64,000 bases of DNA from an uncultured bacterium (GTDB lineage: Bacteria > Bacillota > Negativicutes > Acidaminococcales > Acidaminococcaceae): positions 132,998 through 196,997 of the forward strand of contig CAJMQS010000001.1 in the NCBI GenBank assembly GCA_905215645.1, written 5' to 3'. Below the pieces are notes generated by a model. That model made no database searches and was not told where the DNA came from. It saw nothing but the letters and a program-made list of their open reading frames with translations. Shown piece after piece: positions 24,524-34,364 of this stretch. How positions within the stretch are numbered: the stretch's first letter is position 1; the number at the start of each line of letters is the position of its first letter. The translations under genes were made by a program, and so were the position numbers.

Positions 24524-25429
24524 TTACGCCCGGGGATGGCTCTTGTCAAAGACCGTCTTCAGGCGATTGTTGGTCAGATGGGTATAGATCTGGGTGGTGG
24601 AGATGTCCGCATGTCCCAAAAGTTCCTGGACAGTCCGGAGATCCGCGCCGTTATCCAGCATATGGGTGGCAAAGGAATGGCGCAGGATATGAGGTGTCAG
24701 CGGCTTCTGGATCCCGGCTTTCACCCCATAGGCCTTGATGATCTGCCAGAACCGCTGGCGGGTCATCCCGGTGCCCCGGATGGTCAGGAACAAGCTGTCA
24801 TCCTCCCTGCCGTTCTTCACGAAAAGCGGCCTCACATCGGTAAGATATTTCCTCAAGAACTGGACTGCGATCTGCCCCAGGGGGATCAGCCGTTCCTTGG
24901 CTCCTTTCCCATAGGCGATCACATACCGGGTCTCCAGGTTCACGCTGGCCCGTTTCAAGGTCAGCAGTTCCGAAACCCGCATCCCGGTAGCGTACATCAC
25001 TTCCAGCATGGTCCGGTCCCGGAAACCTTCCGGCTGATGGAGATCCGGAGCGGCAAAAAGCTGTTTCACCTCTTCCAAGCTCATCACCTTCGGCAGGACC
25101 ACACCCCGGTTCCCGGCTTCCACCACTTCCGAAGGATCCTCCTCCAGGAAGCCCTCCGCCGTCATGAAACGGAAAAAGGCCTTCAGGGCAGCCAGCTTCC
25201 GGGAAGCGGAAGTGGGCGCATACTGATGCTGCCGGAGCATCTTCATATAGGCCAGGATATCCTCCCGGTCCACTTCTGTCAGGGGTTTCTTGATCCATCC
25301 GGCAAAAAGCCGGAGATCCCTGCCGTAAGATTCCCGGGTGTTATAGGCCAGTCCCATTTCCACCGTCAAATATTCCAAAAACAGATTGATTTCCTTTTCC
25401 AGTTTATTCCTTATTGACACCCTGATCAT
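24524..25429 (-). CDS. xerD: Tyrosine recombinase XerD
   Basis: It resolves chromosome dimers with XerC. The 301-residue protein has a SAM-like N-terminal domain ([19 protein letters not shown]) and a catalytic domain with Arg in [10 protein letters not shown], Lys in [10 protein letters not shown]-x-x-R in [12 protein letters not shown], His in LGHADIS and the nucleophile Tyr in TTQIYTH. Its start overlaps the end of hfq by 26 bases, so it is read in a different frame from the same message. XerC/XerD assignment is by best overall resemblance and is less certain than the family. Confidence 0.88.
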   Translation of the reverse strand: MIRVSIRNKLEKEINLFLEYLTVEMGLAYNTRESYGRDLRLFAGWIKKPLTEVDREDILAYMKMLRQHQYAPTSASRKLAALKAFFRFMTAEGFLEEDPSEVVEAGNRGVVLPKVMSLEEVKQLFAAPDLHQPEGFRDRTMLEVMYATGMRVSELLTLKRASVNLETRYVIAYGKGAKERLIPLGQIAVQFLRKYLTDVRPLFVKNGREDDSLFLTIRGTGMTRQRFWQIIKAYGVKAGIQKPLTPHILRHSFATHMLDNGADLRTVQELLGHADISTTQIYTHLTNNRLKTVFDKSHPRA

Positions 25430-25673
25430 TCCCTTTTTTTAAGACTAGGATTGTCTCTGCTTCCAAGGGAGCAATGGTGGAAATGGCATGTTTGTAGATC
25501 AGCTGCTGTTTGCCTTCACTTTCCATGATCACAGTGAAATTGTCGAAGCCCCAGACCTTGCCGCGGACCTGGAAGCCATTGAGCAGATAGACTACAATGG
25601 TCTTTTTTTCACTGCGCACCCGGTTCAGGAAACTGTCCTGCAGATTCAGTGGTTTGTTTGTGCCAGTTGTCAT
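25404..25673 (-). CDS. hfq: RNA chaperone Hfq
   Basis: An RNA-binding hexamer that pairs small RNAs with messages. The 89-residue protein has the Sm1 region ([25 protein letters not shown] begins it), [11 protein letters not shown] and the Sm2 motif YKHAIST. AAGGAG precedes the ATG. It lies after miaA, the same order as in many proteobacteria and Firmicutes. Confidence 0.95.
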   Translation of the reverse strand: MTTGTNKPLNLQDSFLNRVRSEKKTIVVYLLNGFQVRGKVWGFDNFTVIMESEGKQQLIYKHAISTIAPLEAETILVLKKGNDQGVNKE

Positions 25674-25733
25674 GATCTTTCTCTCCTTGTCGTGTACGTG
25701 CTGTGGAAAATCCCGGAAAGGATGCTTAGCGCC

Positions 25734-26693
25734 TCAGGGTTCTTGCTTTGGGATGAAATTCCGTTCTTGCAGCGCAGCCAGCATCTCTGCAACACATCGC
25801 TGATAATCTGGAGGATTCTCCAGCTGGAACCACTGGATATAGGGCATTTTCTTGTACCAGGTGATCTGCCGCTTGGCAAAGTTCCGGGTGGCCTGTTTCA
25901 GCTTGGCGATGCATTCTTCCCGTGTCCACTCTCCATGGAAATACTGTAGCACCTGCCGGTACCCGATGCTCTTCATGGACTGGGCCGTTTCCGGCACGCC
26001 CATTTCCATCAGCTTCCTGGTCTCTTCAAAAAGACCCTGTTCCACCATTTGATCCACCCGCAGGTTGATTCTCTCATATAAAGAAGCCCGAGGCATAGTC
26101 AATCCGAAGACAACCGCGTCGTAGGGACTTTCTGCGGCCTTGGCTGCAGATACCCGTTCCCCGCCCAAGGTTGTTTCGATGGCTCTTATTATACGCCTTC
26201 TGTCGTTAATCTTCAATTCCATGGCTTTGGCCGGATCCAAGGCCTCCAGTTTCCGGTGGAGGGCTGCATTCCCTTCCCGGTCCGCATAGGCGGCAAGCTC
26301 CCGGCGCAGGGAATCCGATTCGTCCACCTGGGAAAAATCGTAGCCTTCCAAGAGGGCTTTAACGTAAAGGCCGGTCCCTCCCACCAGGATGGGCAGTTTT
26401 CCCCGGCAGTTGCAGTCCCGGATCCACTGCCCGGCCTGCTGCTGGAAATCCACCACGGAAAATTTCTCATCCGGCTCCAGGATATCCACCAGATGGTGGG
26501 GTACCAGGGCCAGTTCTTCCGCCGTAGGTTTGGCCGTGGCGATATCCATATGGCGGAACACCAGCATGGAATCCCCGGAAATGATCTCTCCGTCCAGGAG
26601 CCGGGCCAGGGCGATGCCGCAGTGGCTCTTGCCGGTGGCCGTAGGACCGATGATGGCCAGGACTTTCGGTTTGTCCGTTCTGCCGCTGGTCAC
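25734..26693 (-). CDS. miaA: tRNA dimethylallyltransferase
   Basis: It adds a dimethylallyl group to A37 of tRNAs that read codons starting with U. The 319-residue protein has the P-loop GPTATGKS at residues 16-23, SGDSM, DIATAKPT, LVGGTGLYVKAL and the C-terminal RNFAKRQITWYK. Its ATG overlaps the upstream methyltransferase stop by four bases. MiaB, which acts next on the same base, is encoded at the head of this cluster. Confidence 0.95.
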   Translation of the reverse strand: MTSGRTDKPKVLAIIGPTATGKSHCGIALARLLDGEIISGDSMLVFRHMDIATAKPTAEELALVPHHLVDILEPDEKFSVVDFQQQAGQWIRDCNCRGKLPILVGGTGLYVKALLEGYDFSQVDESDSLRRELAAYADREGNAALHRKLEALDPAKAMELKINDRRRIIRAIETTLGGERVSAAKAAESPYDAVVFGLTMPRASLYERINLRVDQMVEQGLFEETRKLMEMGVPETAQSMKSIGYRQVLQYFHGEWTREECIAKLKQATRNFAKRQITWYKKMPYIQWFQLENPPDYQRCVAEMLAALQERNFIPKQEP

Positions 26694-27481
26694 TGGGCTC
26701 CCTCCCTTCCGATGATCCCGTACTTGATCCGGCTGTATTTCCCACCCTGGATTTCCTGGGCTCCCAGGCTCTTCAGGAAGGCTTCTTCCCGTTCTTTCAC
26801 CACCACCCGGGGGGCCAGGCGCAGGGCCGCCCGGATCATGGAACCATCCAGGGATTTGTGATAGGAAGCCGGGCGCAGGGGCTGCATGCTGGCAGAATTC
26901 CCCACCGGTTTCTTGAACATGGGATCGAAATAGACCACATCGAAGGAATCCGCCGGGAAGGTGGGCAGCAGTTCTTCTGCCTTGCCCAGCCGGGCTTCGA
27001 TGCGACGGAGGCTGGCAGTGATGTCCGGATCGTCGATGGCATACTGCCGGAGGCCCTGGGAAACCGCCAGATACAGGACCGGGGAGGCCTCCAGCCCCAC
27101 CACTTTCCCTTCCGGACCGGTGACAAAGGACGCCACCGCTGCATCAGCGGCCAGCCCCAGGGTGCAGTCCAAGACCCGCATCCCCGGCCGGAGCCGGCAG
27201 GCCTGGACCAGATGGTCCGTACCGCCCCGTTTCAGGTTCCGGATCCGGGGGACTCCCATAGAAGGATGGTATTTCAGGATCCCTTCTTCCGTATAGACCT
27301 GGGGCCCCTGGTGGGTGGCCACCAGCACCGCCTTCATCCCCTTTTCCCGGAGCAGTTGGTCCAGGGTCCCATGGAGAGGCCGGGGAATGAAGGGCAGATC
27401 CAGGGCAGCCGCCCAGGATCGGGCCTCTTGGTATAGTTCCGTCCCGCTTTTGCGGATGACAGTGACCCCGTAAATGGACAT
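26690..27481 (-). CDS. Class I SAM methyltransferase, RsmJ/YhiQ-like
   Basis: The 263-residue protein has the SAM-binding loop VLDCTLGLAADAAVAS and the catalytic-like VYFDPMFKKP, both as in RsmJ (YhiQ), which methylates G1516 of 16S rRNA. A long N-terminal part (TVIRKSGTELYQEARSWA) precedes it. Whether this branch has the same target is not known. It lies between mutL (22 bases upstream) and miaA (4-base overlap), so it is co-transcribed with RNA-modification and repair genes. Confidence 0.8.
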   Translation of the reverse strand: MSIYGVTVIRKSGTELYQEARSWAAALDLPFIPRPLHGTLDQLLREKGMKAVLVATHQGPQVYTEEGILKYHPSMGVPRIRNLKRGGTDHLVQACRLRPGMRVLDCTLGLAADAAVASFVTGPEGKVVGLEASPVLYLAVSQGLRQYAIDDPDITASLRRIEARLGKAEELLPTFPADSFDVVYFDPMFKKPVGNSASMQPLRPASYHKSLDGSMIRAALRLAPRVVVKEREEAFLKSLGAQEIQGGKYSRIKYGIIGREGAQ

Positions 27482-27503
27482 GGGTTGGATTCTCCTTTCG
27501 TGC

Positions 27504-29465
27504 TTATGTCCGTTTGAACATATGGTACAGTTCTTCGCTGGAAAGCTGGATCATGCAGGGCCGGCCATGGGGACAGGTGAAGGGATGTTCCGTGTTCAGC
27601 AGTTCCAGGATCAGCTGGCGCATCTGGCGGATGTTCAGCACTTCCCCGGCCCGGATGGCACTGTGGCAGGCGGCATAATGGAGCACGCCCTCCCGCAGAT
27701 CGCTGGTCTTGATCTTCTTGTTTTCCGACAGCAGCTTCAGGATGTCGTCGATGAAGCCTTCTGCCTGGCCGTTCTCCACATCCGCCGGCAGGGCCGAGAC
27801 CCGCAGAGCAGTTTCCCCCGCCGGTTCCACATCCACCCCCAGCTCCAGGAACTCCTGCCGGTAGGCTTCGATGAGCTCCACATCGGGTTTGGTCACATTG
27901 AGGAACAGGGGCAGGAGCAACTGCTGGGAAGGGATTTTCTGCTGCTGCCGGACGAATTTGTCATACATGACCCGTTCGTGGGCTGCGTGCTGGTCGATCA
28001 GATAAAGGGCTGTTTCCGATTGGGCCACGATGAACACCCGGTCGATCTGGCCCAGAGGCCAGATCATATCCACCCCGCTGTTCAAGGCAGCGTCCCGGGC
28101 GTCTTCTGTCAGGGCTTCATCGCTGGTACCCGTTTCCTGGGTTGCCGCCATCTGCCCTGATTCCTTTCCGGGCTCTTGGCTCTCTCCGGGAGCTCCGGCT
28201 GCCCGCTGGGCTGCAAAGAATCTTTCCGTGGTCTCTTCTGAAACCGCATCCGGGACTTTCCAGACAGGCTGTCCGTAGCTGCCGCTGGGGCTGGAGGCAT
28301 AGCTCCGTCCAAAGGCAGTGCTGCGAGGCTGCCATCCCCGGTCGCCGCCCTGGAAAAGGGGGCTGGTTTCCGGAGCCGGAGACGGTTTCGACAGGATGCC
28401 ACTTCCTTCCCTGCCAGCTCCGGCACCGGGCTGGGCCAGAGCAACGGATCCTTCCCGGGTCTCCCGGCCCGCCATGGGCTGGGTCAGGGCCTGGCAAAGC
28501 CCATGGTACACCGCCCGGTACACCGCACTTTCATCCCCGAACTTGATCTCGCTTTTCTGGGGATGGACATTGATGTCGATGAGATGGGTATCGATGCCGA
28601 TGTCCAGCACTGCAAAAGGGAACCCGGCCTTAGGGATCTGGGACTGGTAGGCATGGTCGATGGCTTTGCTCACCATCCGGTTGTTGATGCAGCGACCGTT
28701 CACAAAAAGGGTCTGCCACTGCCGGGTCCCTTTCAGCAGGGTGGGCCGGCTGATGTATCCTTTGACGGAGATCCCCTCCTGGGTATAGTCCACAGTCAGG
28801 AGTTCCCTCGTCACTTCTTTCCCGTAGAGGGAGCCGATGGTGTCCAGGATCTCCCCGCTGCCCGGGGTATTGATCACTTCTTTGTCATCCCGGGTGAGGG
28901 TCAGATGGACGTCCGGCCGGGACAGAGCGATCTTGGATAGGATCTCGCTGATGTACCGGCCTTCTGTATTCGTTGTCCGGAGGAATTTCCGCCGGGCAGG
29001 GACGTTATAGAACAGGTCTTTCACAGTGATGGTGGTGCCCACATCGCCCCCCATGGATTCCACCTCCATCTCTTCGCCCCCGTCGATGGTGATCCGGGTG
29101 GCAAATTCCGAGCCGGCTTCCCGGGTCAGCAGGGTGAAATGGGAAACAGAGGCGATGCTGGGCAGGGCTTCTCCCCGGAAGCCCAGGGTGTGGAGGGTCA
29201 GCAAGTCATCCGCCTTCACGATCTTGCTGGTGGCATGGCGCAGGATGGCCATCCGGGCATTGGCTTCGTCCATCCCGGATCCGTTGTCCCGGACCCGGAT
29301 GAACTCCGTCCCCCCGGCAAAGATATCCACTTCGATCTGGCTGGCGCCGGCGTCCAGGGAATTCTCCACCAGTTCCTTCACCACGGAAGCAGGTTTTTCC
29401 ACCACTTCCCCGGCTGCGATCTGGTTGGAAGTATTCTGGTCCAGCAGCTGTACTTTGGCGCTCAT
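27504..29465 (-). CDS. mutL: DNA mismatch repair protein MutL
   Basis: The 653-residue protein couples MutS to strand removal. The N-terminal GHKL ATPase shows IAAGEVVEKPASVVKELVENSLDAGA, DNGSGM and LGFRGEALPSIASV. The linker (about 330-460) is Pro/Ser/Gly-rich. The C-terminal domain has QHAAHERV and CHSAIRAGE, CPHGRP near the end; these match the endonuclease-type MutL of organisms lacking MutH, with the DQHAAHER motif present. The start overlaps the mutS stop by four bases. Confidence 0.95.
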   Translation of the reverse strand: MSAKVQLLDQNTSNQIAAGEVVEKPASVVKELVENSLDAGASQIEVDIFAGGTEFIRVRDNGSGMDEANARMAILRHATSKIVKADDLLTLHTLGFRGEALPSIASVSHFTLLTREAGSEFATRITIDGGEEMEVESMGGDVGTTITVKDLFYNVPARRKFLRTTNTEGRYISEILSKIALSRPDVHLTLTRDDKEVINTPGSGEILDTIGSLYGKEVTRELLTVDYTQEGISVKGYISRPTLLKGTRQWQTLFVNGRCINNRMVSKAIDHAYQSQIPKAGFPFAVLDIGIDTHLIDINVHPQKSEIKFGDESAVYRAVYHGLCQALTQPMAGRETREGSVALAQPGAGAGREGSGILSKPSPAPETSPLFQGGDRGWQPRSTAFGRSYASSPSGSYGQPVWKVPDAVSEETTERFFAAQRAAGAPGESQEPGKESGQMAATQETGTSDEALTEDARDAALNSGVDMIWPLGQIDRVFIVAQSETALYLIDQHAAHERVMYDKFVRQQQKIPSQQLLLPLFLNVTKPDVELIEAYRQEFLELGVDVEPAGETALRVSALPADVENGQAEGFIDDILKLLSENKKIKTSDLREGVLHYAACHSAIRAGEVLNIRQMRQLILELLNTEHPFTCPHGRPCMIQLSSEELYHMFKRT

Positions 29466-32074
29466 AAGTTCCGACCTCCCTCCCGTTTGGCTTCTTCCTG
29501 GAGTTTGTACAGGGTATTCAGGGCTTCCAAGGGTGTCATGGTCATCACATCCAGATTCCGCAGGGTATCCCCGATCACATCTGCAAACAGGCTGGGCTCC
29601 AGGGCTTCCTCTTTGGGGCTGGCCGGCTTTTGAGGCGCCAGCACTGCCGTTTTCCCATGGCTGCCCTGGTCGGTGTATTCTTCCAGCAGTTCATCGGCCC
29701 GTTTCACCACTTTTTCCGGCAGGCCGGCCAGCCGAGCCACATGGATCCCATAGCTCTTGTCGGTGCCTCCCGGGACGATCCGCCGGAGGAAGACCACTTC
29801 CCGGCCTTTTTCTTTGACTGCCACAGAATAGTTCTTGACCCCCGGATCCAGCTGTTCCAGTTCGATCAGCTCGTGGTAATGGGTGGCGAACAGGGTCTTG
29901 GCTTTGATCTTGTCGTTGATGTATTCCACCACCGCCCGGGCAATGCTCATGCCGTCATAGGTGCTGGTGCCCCTGCCTACTTCATCCAGGATGATCAGGC
30001 TGCGGCTGGTGGCGTATTTCAGGATGTTGGCCACTTCGTTCATTTCCACCATGAAGGTGCTCTGGCCGGTGGCCAAATCATCGCTGGCCCCTACCCGGGT
30101 GAAGATCCGGTCCACCGGACAAATATCCGCTTCCCGGGCCGGGATGAAGCTGCCCATCTGGGTCATCAGGGTCAAAAGGGCCACCTGGCGCATATAGGTG
30201 GATTTCCCGGCCATATTGGGCCCTGTCAGGATGATCAGCCGTTCATCGGTGTTGTTCAAATGCACATCGTTGGGCACGAAGAGTTCCCGTTCCAGCAGCT
30301 TCTCCACCACCGGATGCCGGCCGTCCTTGATGATGATCTCCTGCCGGTCATTGAGCTGGGGGCATACATAGTTCCCCTTGAAGGCCGCCATGGCCAGGGA
30401 ATAGAGCACATCCAGCACTCCCAGGGCCCGGGCGGTTTCCTGGACCTCCACCAGATGCCGGCGGATATCCTGGCGGATGCCGTCGAACAGGTAGTATTCC
30501 AGCTGCTGGATCTTTTCCTTGGCGCTGAGGATCTTGTTCTCGAAATCCTTCAGTTCCGGCACGATATACCGTTCCCCGTTGACCAGGGTCTGCTTCCGGA
30601 TGAAGGTATCCGGCACTTGGGAAATCTGTCCTTTGGACACTTCGATGTAGTAGCCGAAGACTTTGTTATAGCCCACCTTCAGGTTCTTGATGCCGGTCTG
30701 GTCCTTGATCTTCTGTTCGAAATGCAGCATCCACTGGTTGTTGTTTTCCGCAATGTCGTGGACTTCATCCAGCTCGGCATTGAAGCCCCGGCGGATCATG
30801 CCCCCTTCCCGGACGGTGAAGGGCGGATCATCCACGATCCCCCGTTCCAATTCGTCCAGGATGTCCTCATGGAGGCTGATCCGGCCGTCCAGGGTATGGA
30901 GCAGTCCTTCCGAAATCCCGGAAAGCAGCCGCTTCACCTGGGGCAGGGCCCGGAGGGCGGTCCGCAGAGCGGCCAAGTCACGGGCATTGGCGGACCCCAC
31001 TTCGATCCGGGAAAGGATCCGTTCCAAGTCGGTGATCTCTCCCAGTGCATCCCCCAGGTCCGTACGGAACCGGGCCTGGTCCACCATGCAGCCGATGGCC
31101 TGCTGGCGGAGGCGGATCCGGGCGGTATCCAAGAGCGGCCCTTCCACCCACTGGCGGAGCTGCCGGGCCCCCATGGCCGTCCGGGTGTAATCCAGCACTT
31201 CCAGAAGGGTCCCGTGCCGGGTGCCGTCCTTCATGTTCTTCACCAGTTCCAGGTTCCGGATGGCAGTGGCGTCCAGGTTCATCACCGCATCAGTGGTGAT
31301 CTCCCGGAGACGGTTGATCTGGGCCAGGTCGCTCTTGACATTTTCATGGATGTATTGGAGCATATGCTCCACCGTCCCATGGACCAGGGGCTCTTGGGCC
31401 GCCGGATGTTCCTGGCCGAAATGCTGGCTGAAATAATCCAGACCTGGTGCCGGGTCATAATGGTTCAGCATACAGTCCGGCAGTTTCTGGTTCACCTTGT
31501 CCAGCAGTTCTCCGAAATTTTCATTGGATTCTGTCAGTATCAGTTCTGCGGGCTGCAGCCGGTACAGCTGATCCAGCACCGCTTCTTCCCGGTCCTTGCC
31601 CCGGGCCAGGTACCAGGCACATTCTCCGGTGGATACATCGGCGAAAGCCAGGCAGAGCCCCTTGCCATCCTGTTCCAGGCAGGCCAGGTACTGGTTGTGG
31701 CTCTCTTCCAACACCGCATCGCTGAGCACCGTCCCCGGGGTCAGGATCTTGGTCACTTCCCGCTTCACGATGCCCACGGCCTTTTTCGGGTCTTCCATCT
31801 GGTCGCAGATGGCGATCTTATAGCCTTTTTTGATCAATTTGGCCAGATAGCCATCCACCGAATGGAAGGGCACCCCGCACATGGGCATGGTACTGGAAAC
31901 CCCCGCCTTCCCCCCTGCCCGTTTGGTCAAGGTCAGGTTCAGTTCCCGGGAAGCCGTGATGGCATCTTCATTGAACAGCTCATAGAAATCTCCCAGGCGG
32001 AAGAAGAGCAGTTCATTCTTATGTTGTTCCTTGATTTCCAGATACTGCTGCAGCATCGGAGTCAATGTAGTCAT
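29462..32074 (-). CDS. mutS: DNA mismatch repair protein MutS
   Basis: The 870-residue protein recognises mismatches. The mismatch-binding domain starts with TPMLQQYLEIKEQHKNELLFFRLGDFYELF (Phe and Glu of the F-x-E motif are within). The ATPase shows the P-loop GPNMAGKST, the Walker B DEVGRGTST and FATHYHEL. A C-terminal helical tail with the beta-binding region follows. The ATG overlaps the miaB stop by four bases. Confidence 0.96.
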   Translation of the reverse strand: MTTLTPMLQQYLEIKEQHKNELLFFRLGDFYELFNEDAITASRELNLTLTKRAGGKAGVSSTMPMCGVPFHSVDGYLAKLIKKGYKIAICDQMEDPKKAVGIVKREVTKILTPGTVLSDAVLEESHNQYLACLEQDGKGLCLAFADVSTGECAWYLARGKDREEAVLDQLYRLQPAELILTESNENFGELLDKVNQKLPDCMLNHYDPAPGLDYFSQHFGQEHPAAQEPLVHGTVEHMLQYIHENVKSDLAQINRLREITTDAVMNLDATAIRNLELVKNMKDGTRHGTLLEVLDYTRTAMGARQLRQWVEGPLLDTARIRLRQQAIGCMVDQARFRTDLGDALGEITDLERILSRIEVGSANARDLAALRTALRALPQVKRLLSGISEGLLHTLDGRISLHEDILDELERGIVDDPPFTVREGGMIRRGFNAELDEVHDIAENNNQWMLHFEQKIKDQTGIKNLKVGYNKVFGYYIEVSKGQISQVPDTFIRKQTLVNGERYIVPELKDFENKILSAKEKIQQLEYYLFDGIRQDIRRHLVEVQETARALGVLDVLYSLAMAAFKGNYVCPQLNDRQEIIIKDGRHPVVEKLLERELFVPNDVHLNNTDERLIILTGPNMAGKSTYMRQVALLTLMTQMGSFIPAREADICPVDRIFTRVGASDDLATGQSTFMVEMNEVANILKYATSRSLIILDEVGRGTSTYDGMSIARAVVEYINDKIKAKTLFATHYHELIELEQLDPGVKNYSVAVKEKGREVVFLRRIVPGGTDKSYGIHVARLAGLPEKVVKRADELLEEYTDQGSHGKTAVLAPQKPASPKEEALEPSLFADVIGDTLRNLDVMTMTPLEALNTLYKLQEEAKREGGRNL

Positions 32075-33399
32075 AAAGCAGCCCGTCCTTTGAGCAGCCA
32101 GGTCTGGGCGGTTTCAATGGCTACCGGGACGATGTCCCCCGGATTGAAGATCCTCTCGCCCACAGGCCAGAGCACCAGCTTGTTGCCGTCGGTCCGGCCG
32201 CTCCACATTTTTTTGTTGTTATGGCTGAGGCCCTCCACCATCACAGGCAGCGTCCGCCCCACCAGTTTCTGGTTGTGTTTCAGGCTGTGCCGGTTCTGGA
32301 GCTCCATGAGCCGGTTCAGCCGGTCTTTCTTTACTGCTTCCGGGACTTGGTCTTCCATGGCCGCAGCCGGAGTCCCGGACCGTTTGGAATAGATGAAGGT
32401 ATAGGCCGCATCGTAGCTGACTTCCTCGAAAAGGCTCAAGGTCTCCTGGAAGTCTGCTTCCGTCTCCCCTGGGAAGCCCACGATGATGTCCGTGGTGAGG
32501 ACCGCCTCCGGCACATACCGCCGGATGGTATCCACCAGCTGGAGATAAGTCTCCCGGGTATAGCCCCGGTTCATGGCCTGCATGATCCGGGTGCTGCCGC
32601 TTTGGACGGGGATGTGGAAATGCTTGCACACATGCTTGCTTTCCGCCACGGTGCGGATCAGTTCCTCGCTCATGTCCCGGGGATGGCTGGTCATATACCG
32701 GACCCGTTCCACCCCAGGGATGGCATCCACCCGGCGCAAAAGGGCGGCAAAGGCATCCTTCTCTCCCCGGTCCTTCCCATAAGAATTCACATTCTGTCCC
32801 AAGAGGGTGAATTCCCGGTAGCCCAGTTCCACCGCCTTCCGGATCTCTTCACAGATGGCCTCGGCGCTGCGGCTCCGTTCCCGTCCCCGGACATAGGGCA
32901 CGATACAGTAGGTGCAGAAGTTGTTGCAGCCATACATGATGGGCACCCAGGCCGCATAGCTGCTCTTCCGTACGAAATGGCCCTCGAATTCCCGGGGCAT
33001 GACGGTCAGGTCGTTGTACATGCCGGCCTTTCGCTGGGTCTGGTGCAGATAAGCCTGGAGGATGGCGCTGAAATTGTTCACATGAGCCGTACCAATGAAC
33101 AGGTCCACCTGAGGATACTTCTTCAGGAAGTCTTCCCCGTCTTTCTGGGCCATGCAGCCGGTGACACAGAGGACTTTGGAAGGATCTTCCCGCTTGATCT
33201 GCTTCATCTCCCCGATTTTGCCCAGGATCTTCTTTTCCGCGCTTTCCCGGACGCAGCAGGTATTGATCAGGATCACGTCTGCATGGTGATAGTCTTCGGT
33301 ATAATGGTAGCCCAGGTCGGACAGCTGCCCGGCATAATGTTCTGAATCACTTTCATTCATCTGACAGCCGTAATTCAGAATGGTGTAACTCTTGGTCAT
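32071..33399 (-). CDS. miaB: tRNA-2-methylthio-N6-dimethylallyladenosine synthase
   Basis: A radical SAM methylthiotransferase acting on i6A37 after MiaA. The 442-residue protein has the N-terminal UPF0004 domain with cysteines in NYGCQMN, INTCCVRE and VTGCMAQK, the radical SAM CxxxCxxC in CNNFCTYCIVPYVRGRE, and a C-terminal TRAM domain. It is the first gene of the cluster to htpX. A TATAAT (33462-33467) about 65 bases upstream could be its -10, but I see no good -35. Confidence 0.95.
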   Translation of the reverse strand: MTKSYTILNYGCQMNESDSEHYAGQLSDLGYHYTEDYHHADVILINTCCVRESAEKKILGKIGEMKQIKREDPSKVLCVTGCMAQKDGEDFLKKYPQVDLFIGTAHVNNFSAILQAYLHQTQRKAGMYNDLTVMPREFEGHFVRKSSYAAWVPIMYGCNNFCTYCIVPYVRGRERSRSAEAICEEIRKAVELGYREFTLLGQNVNSYGKDRGEKDAFAALLRRVDAIPGVERVRYMTSHPRDMSEELIRTVAESKHVCKHFHIPVQSGSTRIMQAMNRGYTRETYLQLVDTIRRYVPEAVLTTDIIVGFPGETEADFQETLSLFEEVSYDAAYTFIYSKRSGTPAAAMEDQVPEAVKKDRLNRLMELQNRHSLKHNQKLVGRTLPVMVEGLSHNNKKMWSGRTDGNKLVLWPVGERIFNPGDIVPVAIETAQTWLLKGRAAL

Positions 33400-33482
33400 T
33401 GGTTCTCTGTTTCCCTTCTATCCTAATATTTAAGCAAATAACAGTGAAAAGTCTCAATACTTCATTATACGCTAGAAATGAC

Positions 33483-33535
33483 AAAAAAGAAAGAGGTGGT
33501 TGACGCTGCCCCCTGCGCCCCCACCTGCTCTCTCT
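33483..33535 (-). terminator. Probable terminator of rnhA
   Basis: On the minus strand AGGTGG and CCACCT frame a G/C-rich loop and are followed by TTTCTTTTTTG. It starts right after the rnhA stop. Confidence 0.55.
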
Positions 33536-33536
33536 G

Positions 33537-34220
33537 CTATTTAGCTTTCTCAGCTTCCTGCCGGGCCAGTTCATCGCACCGTTCGTTCAAGGCGATCCCC
33601 ACATGGCCCCGTACCCAGTGGAAGGTGACCTTCCGGCTGCCGTAGAGCCGGTCCAGTTCCACCCACAGTTCCCGGTTGAGCACCGGCGTCCCGTCCGCCT
33701 TTTTCCAGCCTCTCCGCTTCCAGCCGGCCACCCACCGGGTGATCCCGTTCTGCAGGTACTGGCTGTCGGTGAAGAGGGCCACCCGGCTGCCTTCCGGAGC
33801 AAAGGACAGGGCCTCGATGGCAGCGGTCAACTCCATCCGGTTGTTGGTGGTGGAAGGGTCCCCGCCGAAGCGTTCCGTCACTTCCCTGGTGGCCGTCTTT
33901 TCCGCCACAAAGGCCCAGCCTCCCGGTCCATTGGGGTTCCGCAGACAGGACCCGTCGGTATAGATCACATACTCTTCCCCTTCCAGGGCAGGCGGCTCCC
34001 CGGCTGCGCCATTTCCTGCCGGGTGCCTGGGCGAAGGTGCCGGAGAAGGATTCCCTGCCCCCTCCTCTCCCCGGAGCCAGGCTTCCGCCTCCTCCCGGCT
34101 GGTGAATCCTTTGAAACGGGCTCCTGGGAATCCGGTCACCTGTTCCTGGCATTCTGCCCAGGTGCTGAACAGTCCCGTATTCCGTCCCTTGCGTACTGCG
34201 TAAATCTTTTTGGCTGCCAT
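33537..34220 (-). CDS. rnhA: Ribonuclease H with N-terminal viroplasmin domain
   Basis: It cuts the RNA strand of RNA-DNA hybrids. Residues 1-50 (KKIYAVRKGRNTGLFSTWAEC, FKGFTSREEAEAWL) are a caulimovirus viroplasmin/RNase H N-domain that helps bind hybrids. After a Pro/Gly-rich linker (52-85), the RNase HI domain has the four catalytic acids in YTDGSC, MELTAA, FTDSQY and CDELAR. The whole is 227 residues. It faces crcB across an 80-base divergent promoter region. Confidence 0.93.
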   Translation of the reverse strand: MAAKKIYAVRKGRNTGLFSTWAECQEQVTGFPGARFKGFTSREEAEAWLRGEEGAGNPSPAPSPRHPAGNGAAGEPPALEGEEYVIYTDGSCLRNPNGPGGWAFVAEKTATREVTERFGGDPSTTNNRMELTAAIEALSFAPEGSRVALFTDSQYLQNGITRWVAGWKRRGWKKADGTPVLNRELWVELDRLYGSRKVTFHWVRGHVGIALNERCDELARQEAEKAK

Positions 34221-34322
34221 TTTCCTGCTCCTTCTGTATCCATGATTTTTCTTTCCTTATATATTGTAGCACAGCAAAAGCAGGACCGTACAGGTGTTTC
34301 CCCCAAAGAACAGGCAGAGATA

Positions 34323-34331
34323 TGATATAAT
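34323..34331 (+). promoter_or_regulatory. Extended -10 promoter of crcB
   Basis: TGATATAAT (TATAAT at 34326-34331) is an extended -10 with no clear -35. The same GATATGATATAAT string occurs before fba at 35614-35626. I see no fluoride riboswitch in the short leader. Confidence 0.5.
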
Positions 34332-34364
34332 ACTCCCTAGTTGGAGGGAAAGGAGATTTTTTCT

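Noticed and set aside
23618..25417. Plus-strand 599-residue open frame
   Set aside because: Antisense to htpX and xerD, both well supported.
24524..25429. XerD as a mobile-element integrase
   Set aside because: It is embedded in a housekeeping cluster with hfq and htpX, and has the XerD size and motifs; no attachment repeats flank it.
29630..32392. Plus-strand 920-residue open frame
   Set aside because: It is antisense to mutS, which has all expected motifs. The translation is rich in His, Pro and Gln in a way typical of shadow frames.
34250..34364. Fluoride riboswitch before crcB
   Set aside because: The leader after the -10 is only about 25 bases and lacks the aptamer stems.
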